NCBI GenBank assembly: GCA_964440875.1
Contig: CAYTTS010000039.1
Coordinates: forward strand, 1-11,289
Length of the DNA stretch: 11,289 nt
Source of the DNA: JAAZDN01 sp964440875
Lineage (GTDB): Bacteria; Bacillota_I; Bacilli_A; Erysipelotrichales; Erysipelotrichaceae
Reading direction: 5' to 3'
A program made the translations under genes and the position numbers. The stretch's first letter is position 1. Each line of letters starts with the position of its first letter. Below the pieces are notes generated by a model. It was not told the DNA's origin, searched no databases, and saw only the letters and a list, made by a program, of their open reading frames with translations. Of this stretch, positions 1-6,381 are shown one piece after another.

Positions 1-1436
1 CCCCTACTTAATCTATTAATTACTTCTTCTTGGCCAATTAAGTAAATTGAATTACCTAAATCAGGTCCATGATCGCTTCCAGTAGTTAAGACTCTTGACC
101 CCATAAATAAAGGACGTCCTTTAATACCAGTTGCTTTTTGGGTATTTTTTATAGCTGTTTTTATATTTTCAACTGACCATTCAGTAATCGCAGTCATTTC
201 CGTTAATAATGATTTTCTTACTTCTTCAGTTTCTTCAGCTTCAAATACTTCTTTAGCACTATCTAGTACTGTATACTCACTGAAGAATGGTTTTACTAAA
301 TCAACTATTTCTTCACCAAATGCTAATTGAGCTTTAAATTGATCAACTAGTAGATTTATCCATGACTCATCTTTATCACTTAAATCATAGTTTTCTTTTA
401 CAAATGGAACTACTAAACTATAGAAGTCTTCACTATCTAAAGCTTGAATATACTTATTATTCATCCACATTAGTTTATCTTTATCAAACATTGATGGTGA
501 TTTCGATAATCTATTTTCATCAAAGATTTCAATAAGTTGATCATGTGTAAAGATTTCTTCTTCATTATTTGGTGACCAACCTAAAAGTGCCATAAAGTTC
601 ACCATTGCATCTGATAAGAATCCTGCATCTTTATATTGGCTCATAAATTGCATGATTGAGTTATCACGTTTTGATAATTTTTTTCCTTCGCTATTGACAA
701 TTAATGTCATATGAGCAAATGTTGGAATATCCCAGTCTAACATTCTATAAACCATCATTTGTCTTGGTGTATTACTTAAGTGTTCCTCACCTCTAAATAC
801 GTGAGTAATTTCCATTAAGTGATCATCAACGACAACCGCAAAGTTATATGTTGGAATACCATTTGATTTTCTAATAACCCAGTCACCAATATCTTTTGAC
901 TCAAAGCTAACTTCACCACGAATCATATCTTTAAATGTATATGTTTCTTTATCTGGTACACGAAGTCTAACCATAAATGGTTTATTACTTTCATCATTAG
1001 TTTTAATTTCTTCTTCACTTAAATGTAGACACTTACGGCTATATCTTGTACTTGCGTGTCCTTCTGCTTTTTGTTTTTCATAATCAGCTTCTAGCTCTTC
1101 ACTTGTACAGTAGCATTTATATGCATCTTTACTCTCTAATAGAGCATCAACATATTTACTATAAATATCTAATCTTTCCATCTGACGATAAGGAGCATAT
1201 TTAGGGTTTGGAATATGTGGTGCCTCATCTGGCATAATATTTAACCATTCTAAATATTCTAATTGTGACTCTTCACCACCTTCAACATTACGTTCTATAT
1301 CTGTATCTTCAATTCTTAAAATAAAGTCACCATCATGGTGCTTCGCAAACAAATAATTAAATAATGCTGTTCTTGCATTTCCAATGTGTAAATGACCTGT
1401 TGGACTAGGTGCATATCTTACTCTTACTCTTTTCAT
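1..1436 (-). CDS. gltX: Glutamyl-tRNA synthetase, 3' end cut by window edge
   Basis: Charges tRNA-Glu with glutamate in the cytoplasm (class I aminoacyl-tRNA synthetase). The reading frame opens with ATG at 1436 behind AGAAGGAG (1443-1450) and stays open to base 1, giving 478 complete codons; no stop is seen. About 480-490 residues is usual for bacterial GluRS, so only a few residues should be missing. The N-terminal PSPTGHLHIGNARTALFNY segment carries the HIGH motif (H17-N20, a HIGN variant), and KLSKR is at residues 253-257. A Cys-x-Cys (C108, C110) followed by Cys-x-His (C136, H138) matches the zinc site of some GluRS. A hairpin separates it from ispF upstream and it has its own candidate promoter, so it is probably transcribed alone. 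Whether it is discriminating or non-discriminating (GatCAB-dependent) cannot be told from this sequence. Confidence 0.96.
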   Translation of the reverse strand, partial: MKRVRVRYAPSPTGHLHIGNARTALFNYLFAKHHDGDFILRIEDTDIERNVEGGEESQLEYLEWLNIMPDEAPHIPNPKYAPYRQMERLDIYSKYVDALLESKDAYKCYCTSEELEADYEKQKAEGHASTRYSRKCLHLSEEEIKTNDESNKPFMVRLRVPDKETYTFKDMIRGEVSFESKDIGDWVIRKSNGIPTYNFAVVVDDHLMEITHVFRGEEHLSNTPRQMMVYRMLDWDIPTFAHMTLIVNSEGKKLSKRDNSIMQFMSQYKDAGFLSDAMVNFMALLGWSPNNEEEIFTHDQLIEIFDENRLSKSPSMFDKDKLMWMNNKYIQALDSEDFYSLVVPFVKENYDLSDKDESWINLLVDQFKAQLAFGEEIVDLVKPFFSEYTVLDSAKEVFEAEETEEVRKSLLTEMTAITEWSVENIKTAIKNTQKATGIKGRPLFMGSRVLTTGSDHGPDLGNSIYLIGQEEVINRLSR

Positions 1437-1467
1437 ATAAAACTCCTTCTAACTTTTATCTCTATAT

Positions 1468-1476
1468 ATTTTACCA
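1468..1476 (-). promoter_or_regulatory. Candidate extended -10 promoter for gltX
   Basis: The minus strand reads TGGTAAAAT, a TG-n-TAAAAT extended -10, about 30 nt upstream of the gltX start and downstream of the ispF terminator hairpin. No convincing -35 hexamer is at the expected distance. The position is right, but AT-rich DNA produces such matches by chance. Confidence 0.4.
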
Positions 1477-1502
1477 CACTTTTATTACTTTCTCACTAAT
1501 GC

Positions 1503-1527
1503 AAAAGTAAAAAGCCTTTTCAGGCTT
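1503..1527 (-). terminator. Rho-independent terminator after ispF
   Basis: The 6-bp perfect stem AAGCCT/AGGCTT (1512-1517 with 1522-1527, 4-nt loop) starts 6 nt after the ispF stop. It is followed on the minus strand by a broken U-tract (TTTACTTTT). The stem is short and the U-tract interrupted, so it may terminate only partly. Confidence 0.6.
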
Positions 1528-1533
1528 ATAATA

Positions 1534-2007
1534 TTACTTTTTCTTCAATAGTACAACAGCTTGGGCCATAACACCTGTCTCATTACCGACAAATCCTAGT
1601 TTTTCCCCGCGTGTTGCCTTAACGTTTATTTGATCTATTTCAATATCTAAGGCTTTTTTGATATTTTCTCTCATTTCATCAATATGATTAGCAAGTTTTG
1701 GTTTTTCAATAATTACAAGTGAGTCAATATTTCCTACTTCATAATTACTATTAGCAAGGATAAGTCTAACTTCCTCTAATAACTTTATAGAAGATACATC
1801 CTTATACTTTGGATCAGTATCAGGAAAGTGTGTCCCAATATCTTTCATTGCTAATGCGCCAAAAATCGCTTCAATAATAGCATGTACTAAGACATCTGCA
1901 TCTGAGTGTCCATCTAGACCTAAATAATGATCTATCTTCACTCCACCTAATATCAGATCTCTACCTTCTTTTAATTGATGAATATCTGTTGATTGTCCTA
2001 TTCTCAT
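1534..2007 (-). CDS. ispF: 2-C-methyl-D-erythritol 2,4-cyclodiphosphate synthase
   Basis: Converts CDP-ME 2-phosphate to 2-C-methyl-D-erythritol 2,4-cyclodiphosphate with release of CMP, in the MEP route to isoprenoid precursors; the family forms trimers. The 157 residues match the usual length. Metal ligands D8, H10 and H42 are present, as is the HSDADVLVHAIIEA block (34-47), an HFPDTDP loop and the C-terminal EKLGF segment (135-139). Two variants stand out: GQSTDIH replaces the common GxGxDVH, and A-T-R-G-E (131-135) replaces the common A-T-T-T-E, so the residue aligned with E. coli T133 is Arg. The ATG has AAGGAG at 2013-2018. That ribosome site directly abuts the U-tract of the hairpin after darA, leaving no room for a dedicated promoter between the two genes. 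Confidence 0.95.
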   Translation of the reverse strand: MRIGQSTDIHQLKEGRDLILGGVKIDHYLGLDGHSDADVLVHAIIEAIFGALAMKDIGTHFPDTDPKYKDVSSIKLLEEVRLILANSNYEVGNIDSLVIIEKPKLANHIDEMRENIKKALDIEIDQINVKATRGEKLGFVGNETGVMAQAVVLLKKK

Positions 2008-2017
2008 ACTTACTCCT

Positions 2018-2044
2018 TAAAAAAAACGGATATATTATCCGTTT
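2018..2044 (-). terminator. Hairpin with U-tract at the end of darA, just upstream of ispF
   Basis: A 9-bp perfect stem (aaacggata at 2024-2032 with tatccgttt at 2036-2044, 3-nt loop) begins at the darA stop codon (2043-2045). On the minus strand it runs straight into a continuous U-run, so the structure has every mark of an intrinsic terminator. The ispF ribosome site starts where the U-run ends, so this may be a partial terminator or attenuator controlling ispF by readthrough. Confidence 0.75.
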
Positions 2045-2366
2045 ATAGTTTTAAAAATTGTTCAATGTCTAACACGAATATAGTTGCGCCGCCAACTTCA
2101 ACCTCAACTGGGAATGAAGCGAATCGACCTAAATCATAAGAAGCAGATGATGGTACTACCTCGACACGTTTTTTACTTTCACGGCCAATTAGTTCGATAA
2201 CATGGTCAACTTTTTCAGATTCGGTACCGACGATAATAGTCGTATTTCCTGATTTTAGAAATCCACCAGTTGTCGCTAGTCTTGTAACTGAATAGTTTTC
2301 CTTTGTTAAAACTGTTGAAACGTTTGTTGCATCATCGTTTGATACAATTGCTAAAATTAATTTCAT
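2043..2366 (-). CDS. darA: Cyclic di-AMP receptor DarA (PstA/YaaQ family, PII-like)
   Basis: A small cytoplasmic PII-like trimer that binds c-di-AMP in Bacillota; its downstream partner is not well established. The family is recognised from the ATTGGFLKSGNTT segment (31-43), which in known members helps form the nucleotide pocket, the IIVG strand after it, and the C-terminal PVEVEVGGATIFV strand (86-98). The 107 residues are close to the usual 109. The ATG is preceded by a strong purine-rich ribosome site AAAGGAAGGTGG (2373-2384). The gene sits between ychF and ispF, with a candidate promoter upstream and a terminator-like hairpin at its stop, so it is probably expressed mostly as a short transcript. 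Its presence implies that the organism uses c-di-AMP signalling, although no cyclase is in view. Confidence 0.93.
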   Translation of the reverse strand: MKLILAIVSNDDATNVSTVLTKENYSVTRLATTGGFLKSGNTTIIVGTESEKVDHVIELIGRESKKRVEVVPSSASYDLGRFASFPVEVEVGGATIFVLDIEQFLKL

Positions 2367-2392
2367 GTAATTCCACCTTCCTTTGTACTTCT

Positions 2393-2401
2393 ATTTTAAC
2401 A
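2393..2401 (-). promoter_or_regulatory. Candidate extended -10 promoter for darA
   Basis: The minus strand reads TGTTAAAAT (TG-n-TAAAAT), which would start transcription near 2386, about 20 nt before the ATG and just upstream of the ribosome site. No recognisable -35 hexamer. Confidence 0.4.
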
Positions 2402-2430
2402 TATTACAATGTATTAGGATATATAAATAA

Positions 2431-3531
2431 TTATACGTTAAATCTGAATAAGATGATGTCACCATCTTGAACTACGTAATCTTTACCTTCAGATCTATAT
2501 CTTCCTGCATTTCTAATCTCAAGTTCTGAACCAAATTCAATTAGATCTTCATATGAGTAAATTTCCGCTCTAATAAATCCTCTTTCGAAGTCAGAGTGGA
2601 TTACACCTGCTGCTTCTGGAGCTTTAGCACCAGCATGGAATGTCCAAGCACGTACTTCTTTTTCTCCTGCAGTAAAGTATGTTCTTAAATCTAATAGTGT
2701 ATATGCCGTTCTTATTACACGGTCTAAACCACTTTCAGTTATATTTAACTCTTCAAAGAACATTTGTTTATCTTCATCATCTAAGTCCATTAAATCTTCT
2801 TCTGTTTTTGCACATATTGGAATTACATCGCTTCCCTCAGCATTTGCAAATTCAACAACTTGATTAAAGTAAGTATTCTCTTCTGGACTCATTACACCCT
2901 CTTCATCCATATTAGCGATATATAATACCGGTTTGAATGTTAGTAGGTGAAATCCTTTAGCTATTTTCTCTTCACTTTCATTTAAGTCTAAACTTCTAAT
3001 AAGTTTTCCTTCTTCTAAAGTTGTTTTAAATCTCTCTAATAAAGTGTTTTCAGCAATAGCTTCTTTATCTTTTGATTTTACCTTACTCTTTAATCTGTTA
3101 ATTCTATTTTCAACAGTTGCAAGATCTGCTAATGATAATTCTAAGTTAATTATTTCAATATCACGGATAGGATCAACAGTATCAGCAACGTGCGTAATTG
3201 TTTCACTATCAAAACATCTTACAACATGACAAATTGCGTCAACTTCTCTAATATGTGATAAAAATCTATTTCCTAATCCTTCACCCTTACTTGCACCTTC
3301 TACAAGTCCAGCAATATCAATAAACTCAAATGTCGTTGGTATTACTTTTTGAGGTACGATTCTTTTTGTAATCTCTTCTAATCTTTTATCAGGTACTTCC
3401 ACAACTCCTACGTTTGGATCGATAGTTGCGAATGGATAGTTTGCAGCTTCTACCTTTGATTTTGTGATTGCATTAAATAAAGTTGATTTTCCAACGTTTG
3501 GTAAACCAACAATTCCAGCTAATAAAGCCAT
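2431..3531 (-). CDS. ychF: Ribosome-associated ATPase/GTPase YchF (OLA1 family)
   Basis: A universally conserved Obg-family P-loop NTPase that binds ribosomes and is linked to translation and stress responses. The order is clear: G1 GLPNVGKST (9-17), a switch region around NYPFATIDPNVG (31-42), G3 DIAGL (72-76) followed by VEGASKGEGLGNRFL, then a helical insertion. At the G4 position the motif is NMDE (207-210) rather than NKxD. N-x-x-E at this position is typical of YchF/OLA1 and is associated with a preference for ATP over GTP. A C-terminal TGS domain spans roughly 280-366 and ends in DGDIILFRFNV. The 366 residues are the normal length. The start is supported by TGGAGATGAG upstream of ATG. 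It lies directly downstream of the DUF951 gene, a pairing also found in Bacillus (yyaF-yyzM), and a consensus extended -10 overlaps that gene's stop codon. Confidence 0.97.
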   Translation of the reverse strand: MALLAGIVGLPNVGKSTLFNAITKSKVEAANYPFATIDPNVGVVEVPDKRLEEITKRIVPQKVIPTTFEFIDIAGLVEGASKGEGLGNRFLSHIREVDAICHVVRCFDSETITHVADTVDPIRDIEIINLELSLADLATVENRINRLKSKVKSKDKEAIAENTLLERFKTTLEEGKLIRSLDLNESEEKIAKGFHLLTFKPVLYIANMDEEGVMSPEENTYFNQVVEFANAEGSDVIPICAKTEEDLMDLDDEDKQMFFEELNITESGLDRVIRTAYTLLDLRTYFTAGEKEVRAWTFHAGAKAPEAAGVIHSDFERGFIRAEIYSYEDLIEFGSELEIRNAGRYRSEGKDYVVQDGDIILFRFNV

Positions 3532-3564
3532 ATTCTCATCTCCAGTTTCTTTTTACTATCAAAC

Positions 3565-3573
3565 ATTATAACA
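3565..3573 (-). promoter_or_regulatory. Candidate extended -10 promoter for ychF
   Basis: The minus strand reads TGTTATAAT, a full TATAAT with the TG extension, and overlaps the stop codon of the DUF951 gene (TAA at 3566-3568). It predicts a 5' leader of about 27 nt for ychF. No good -35 hexamer is seen at 17 nt. This is the best match among the extended -10 candidates in the window. Confidence 0.5.
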
Positions 3574-3778
3574 CATTTAATGTTTGTACTTCTTCTTCAC
3601 TCAATACTTTCTTTAATCTCTTCTCAAAGTATGGTCGCTCTAACATAATAACAGCACCACAACCTAGACATTTGATTTTTATATCAACACCCATACGAAT
3701 GATTTGCCAGTAGATTGACTTACGGCAAGGGTGTTGTTTTTTCATCTCGACAACATCATTTAAATTGTAATTACTCAT
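3566..3778 (-). CDS. DUF951 (YyzM-like) small protein of unknown function
   Basis: A 70-residue protein recognised as DUF951 by its N-terminal V-x-M-K-K-x-H-P-C segment (9-18), W-Q-I-I-R-x-G-V-D-I-K-I-K (24-36) and C-L-G-C (37-40), with a basic C-terminal helix. The CxxC plus the upstream Cys18 could bind a metal or nucleic acid; that is inference, and the family has no agreed function. The start overlaps the end of folD by 8 nt and has a strong AGGGGGAG ribosome site, so it is likely translated from the dtd-folD transcript. The neighbouring ychF has the same relation to yyzM in Bacillus, hinting at a translation-related role. Confidence 0.88.
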   Translation of the reverse strand: MSNYNLNDVVEMKKQHPCRKSIYWQIIRMGVDIKIKCLGCGAVIMLERPYFEKRLKKVLSEEEVQTLNVL

Positions 3779-4613
3779 GATACTCCCCCTTATAGGCTTT
3801 TAATGTATTTGAAAGTAGCATTGCAACAGTTAATGGTCCTACTCCCTTAGGGACTGGACTTATCATACCAGCTTTATCAAAGACATCATCAAAATCAACA
3901 TCGCCTGATAATTTGTTATTTTCATCGCGGCTAATACCGACATCAATAATAATAGCCCCTTCTTTAATATATTCTTTTTTAACAAATTTACTTTGACCTA
4001 TCGCTACAACTAATAAATCAGCCTTAGCTGTAAATTCTTTTAGATCCTTAGTCTTAGAATGACATAGCGTTACTGTCGCATCTTTTTCAACTAGTAATCT
4101 TGCCATCGGAAGTCCTACTAGGTTACTTCTTCCAACAACAACCGCATTAAGTCCTGATAAATTAACATTCATTGCCTCTAACATATAAATTACTCCTTGT
4201 GGTGTACATGGAGTTAATAGTGGATTACCTCTGAATAGTCTTCCTGCATTATAGTATGAGAAACCATCAACATCTTTATAGACACTAACAGTATTTAAAA
4301 TTTTGATTTCATCTAAATGTTTTGGAAGCGGTAATTGAACAATAATACCATCAACATTATCATCTTTGTTTAAGTTTTCAATTTTATCTAAAACTAAAGT
4401 CTCTTCAATATCCTCACTAAATCGAATGATATCAACTTCAATTCCTACTCGGGCTCCCGCCTTAACTTTTCCGCGAACATAAGCTTCACTACTAAAATCA
4501 TCACCTACGAGTACAACCGCAAGTTTTGGCTTTCTCTCTAATAGTTCTACTTCTAATTTTATTTTATCAGTAATCTGTTTTGCTATTTCATTTCCTTTAA
4601 TTATTTGTGCCAT
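3771..4613 (-). CDS. folD: Bifunctional methylenetetrahydrofolate dehydrogenase / methenyltetrahydrofolate cyclohydrolase
   Basis: Interconverts 5,10-methylene-, 5,10-methenyl- and 10-formyl-tetrahydrofolate with NAD(P)+, supplying one-carbon units for purine synthesis and initiator-tRNA formylation. At 280 residues it has the normal length. The substrate site shows Y45 and catalytic K49 in YVRGK, Q93 in VQLPLP and D116 in DVDGF. The N-P-L-L-T-P-C-T-P-Q-G segment follows (130-140), then the cofactor loop GRSNLVGLP (161-169) and the C-terminal PVPKGVGPLTVAML. The loop has Leu168 where Lys or Arg is usual (GRSxIVGKP). The ATG (4613) is inside the last codons of dtd, a 13-nt overlap, with GTGAGGAA upstream, so translation is probably coupled to dtd. 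Its own end overlaps the DUF951 start. Confidence 0.96.
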   Translation of the reverse strand: MAQIIKGNEIAKQITDKIKLEVELLERKPKLAVVLVGDDFSSEAYVRGKVKAGARVGIEVDIIRFSEDIEETLVLDKIENLNKDDNVDGIIVQLPLPKHLDEIKILNTVSVYKDVDGFSYYNAGRLFRGNPLLTPCTPQGVIYMLEAMNVNLSGLNAVVVGRSNLVGLPMARLLVEKDATVTLCHSKTKDLKEFTAKADLLVVAIGQSKFVKKEYIKEGAIIIDVGISRDENNKLSGDVDFDDVFDKAGMISPVPKGVGPLTVAMLLSNTLKAYKGEYHE

Positions 4614-5056
4614 TGATATTCCTCACTATCTAACATAATTGTAAATGGACCATCGTTAGCTAATCTAACTTCCATATCTGCTTGGAAAACTCCTGTTTTA
4701 ACTTTAATTTGCTCACTTAACTTCTTATTGAAGTAATCGTATAAATCGGTTGCAAGATCTGCGCTTGCACTTTTAGTAAAACTTGGTCTTCTTCCTTTTC
4801 TGGTATCAGCGTACAGTGTAAACTGTGAGATACTCAAAATTTCCAAAGGGCGTGATAATATTGATAAATTAGTTTTATTATTATCGTCTTCTAATATTCT
4901 TAGATTAATTATTTTATCCACCATTTTATCAATGATTTCCTTATTATCTAAATTAGAAAAACCGACAAAAAGTACTAGCCCTTCATCTATATTATTATAC
5001 ACTTTAGAATCAATTAAAACACTTGCCTCTCTTACTTTTTGTACTAATATTCTCAT
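4601..5056 (-). CDS. dtd: D-aminoacyl-tRNA deacylase
   Basis: Hydrolyses D-amino acids wrongly attached to tRNA, a chirality proofreading step. The 151 residues match the DTD1 family. Both signature motifs are visible: SQFTLYAD (77-84), followed by TRKGRRPSF (85-93), and NDGPFT (134-139), where the Gly-Pro forms the cis-proline that excludes L-amino acids in known structures. The second motif is most often NxGPVT; Phe138 replaces Val here. It is the first gene of the minus-strand cluster, with ribosome site AAGGGTG, and overlaps folD by 13 nt. It is divergent from rarA across 60 bp. Confidence 0.95.
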   Translation of the reverse strand: MRILVQKVREASVLIDSKVYNNIDEGLVLFVGFSNLDNKEIIDKMVDKIINLRILEDDNNKTNLSILSRPLEILSISQFTLYADTRKGRRPSFTKSASADLATDLYDYFNKKLSEQIKVKTGVFQADMEVRLANDGPFTIMLDSEEYQWHK

Positions 5057-5077
5057 ATAATCACCCTTACCTACAAT

Positions 5078-5106
5078 AATCTATCAAACAATGTTAAAAT
5101 AGTAAA
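5078..5106 (-). promoter_or_regulatory. Possible promoter for the dtd-folD-DUF951 operon
   Basis: The minus strand shows TTTACT (5101-5106), a 17-nt spacer and TAGATT (5078-5083), both partial matches to the housekeeping consensus and correctly placed for dtd. It overlaps the candidate rarA -10 on the other strand, so the two promoters would compete. Weak evidence. Confidence 0.3.
5092..5100 (+). promoter_or_regulatory. Possible extended -10 for rarA
   Basis: The plus strand reads TGTTAAAAT. If used, transcription would start near 5107, inside the AGAGG ribosome site (5106-5110), leaving a leader of only about 10 nt. The motif is therefore doubtful, although it matches the other extended -10 candidates in this window. 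Confidence 0.25.
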
Positions 5107-5116
5107 GAGGTACAAT

Positions 5117-6361
5117 ATGAAAACACCATTAGCACATAAATTAAGACCCACTAAACTTGATGATGTTATCGGACAAGATCACTTAGTTGGTGAAGATCAA
5201 ATTATTCGAAAAATGATACAGTCAGAATCATTGTTTTCTATGATTTTATATGGAAATCCTGGTACTGGTAAAACTACTCTAGCAATGGTTATAGCAAATG
5301 AGCTTAACCTACCGTTTAGAGTTTTTAATGCTGTTATTGGTAGTAAGAAAGACTTAGTCGCAATCTTTGCTGAAGGTAAACTTTCAAATGGCTTAATTGT
5401 TATTGTTGAAGAGATACATCGATTAAACAAAGATAAACAAGATTTGCTACTTCCATACTTGGAAGATGGAACTATTACAGTTATTGGAACGACAACTTCT
5501 AATCCTTACTTCGCTATTAATCCCGCGATTAGATCAAGGGTTCATCTCTTTGAAGTCAGATCAATAAATGAAGATGATTTAATTAAAGCCATTACTAAAA
5601 TAGTAAATAGCGAAAAATTCTCAGAGATAGAAGTTGATGATTTGGCGATTGAAACTATCGTTAAACATGCCGGTGGTGATATGAGAACTGCCTTAAACTT
5701 ATTAGAACTATGTTTAATAAGTGGATCACACATCACGCGTGAAGTCGTATTATCATTTTCAAAACAACCTGTTATGGATATTGATAGTGATGGTGATGGA
5801 CATTATGATGTTTTAAGTGGACTACAAAAATCAATTCGTGGTAGTGATGTTGATGCAGCTTTATATTATCTAGCTAAATTACTATTAGCTGGTGATTTGG
5901 AGTCAATTGAAAGACGTCTAGTTGCGATTGCGTATGAGGATGTTGGTTTAGGCAACCCTGCCGCTGTTGCGAGAACATTAGAAGCCGTTGAGGCTAGTAA
6001 TCGAATTGGACTACCTGAGGCTAAACTACCATTGAGTGTCGCTGTTGTGGACTTAGCACTGTCACCTAAATCAAAATCTGCTGCCAATGCTATTGATAAG
6101 GCAATGGAGTATGTTAAGTATAATCCACATGATATGCCAGATTATATTAAGTACTCGCCTGTTAACATGGAAGATGAAGATAAGTATCCATATGATCGAC
6201 CAGATCTTTGGCATAAGATTCAATACTTACCTAACCCAATTAAAAACATTAGGTTTTATGAAGGTTCAAAAACTTCAAGTTATGAAAATCAATTAATTAA
6301 GAATAATGAAGCATTGAAGAAAATAATTAGGTCTAATAAACTTAGACAGTTAAAAAAGTGA
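5117..6361 (+). CDS. rarA: Replication-associated recombination protein A (AAA+ ATPase, MgsA/RarA)
   Basis: Acts at stalled replication forks; the family forms tetrameric AAA+ ATPases related to clamp-loader subunits and Werner-interacting protein 1. The 414 residues match the usual length. Walker A is GNPGTGKTT (46-54); the NAVIGSKKDL segment (71-80) is typical of the family; Walker B and the following box read VIVEEIHRLN (95-104); sensor 1 lies in GTTTSNP (124-130); the arginine finger is R141 in RSR. The C-terminal MgsA domain shows HYDVLSGLQKSIRGSDVDAA and a RRLVAIAYEDVG segment, ending near YLPNP. Unusually, the first Walker B acid is Glu98 rather than Asp. The ATG has AGAGGT six nt upstream. 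It is the only plus-strand gene here and ends in a terminator shared with the converging operon. Confidence 0.95.
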   Translation: MKTPLAHKLRPTKLDDVIGQDHLVGEDQIIRKMIQSESLFSMILYGNPGTGKTTLAMVIANELNLPFRVFNAVIGSKKDLVAIFAEGKLSNGLIVIVEEIHRLNKDKQDLLLPYLEDGTITVIGTTTSNPYFAINPAIRSRVHLFEVRSINEDDLIKAITKIVNSEKFSEIEVDDLAIETIVKHAGGDMRTALNLLELCLISGSHITREVVLSFSKQPVMDIDSDGDGHYDVLSGLQKSIRGSDVDAALYYLAKLLLAGDLESIERRLVAIAYEDVGLGNPAAVARTLEAVEASNRIGLPEAKLPLSVAVVDLALSPKSKSAANAIDKAMEYVKYNPHDMPDYIKYSPVNMEDEDKYPYDRPDLWHKIQYLPNPIKNIRFYEGSKTSSYENQLIKNNEALKKIIRSNKLRQLKK

Positions 6362-6381
6362 GAATAATATTTCTCACTTTT
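6354..6381. terminator. Bidirectional terminator between rarA and the aldolase gene
   Basis: An 11-bp perfect stem (aaaagtgagaa at 6354-6364 with ttctcactttt at 6371-6381, 6-nt loop) has T-rich tails on both strands: TTTTCTTTT after the plus-strand stem and a T6 run on the minus strand. The rarA TGA (6359-6361) and the aldolase TGA (6374-6376) both lie within the stem, so the converging genes are only 12 nt apart. Confidence 0.85.

Noticed and set aside
1437..1533. Possible T-box or other riboswitch upstream of gltX
   Set aside because: The leader is too short and lacks the T-box sequence; the only structure is the small ispF terminator.
2430..2435. TATAAT on the minus strand at the ychF stop codon as a darA promoter
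   Set aside because: It has neither a TG extension nor a -35, and would give a longer leader than the better placed TGTTAAAAT at 2393-2401.
2679..3713. Three short plus-strand open frames opposite ychF and the DUF951 gene
   Set aside because: They are antisense to strongly conserved genes, have no ribosome site and give low-complexity hydrophobic products; shadows of the real genes.
5197..6296. Short open frames on both strands within rarA
   Set aside because: They lie inside a complete, conserved rarA and have no recognisable family or start signals.
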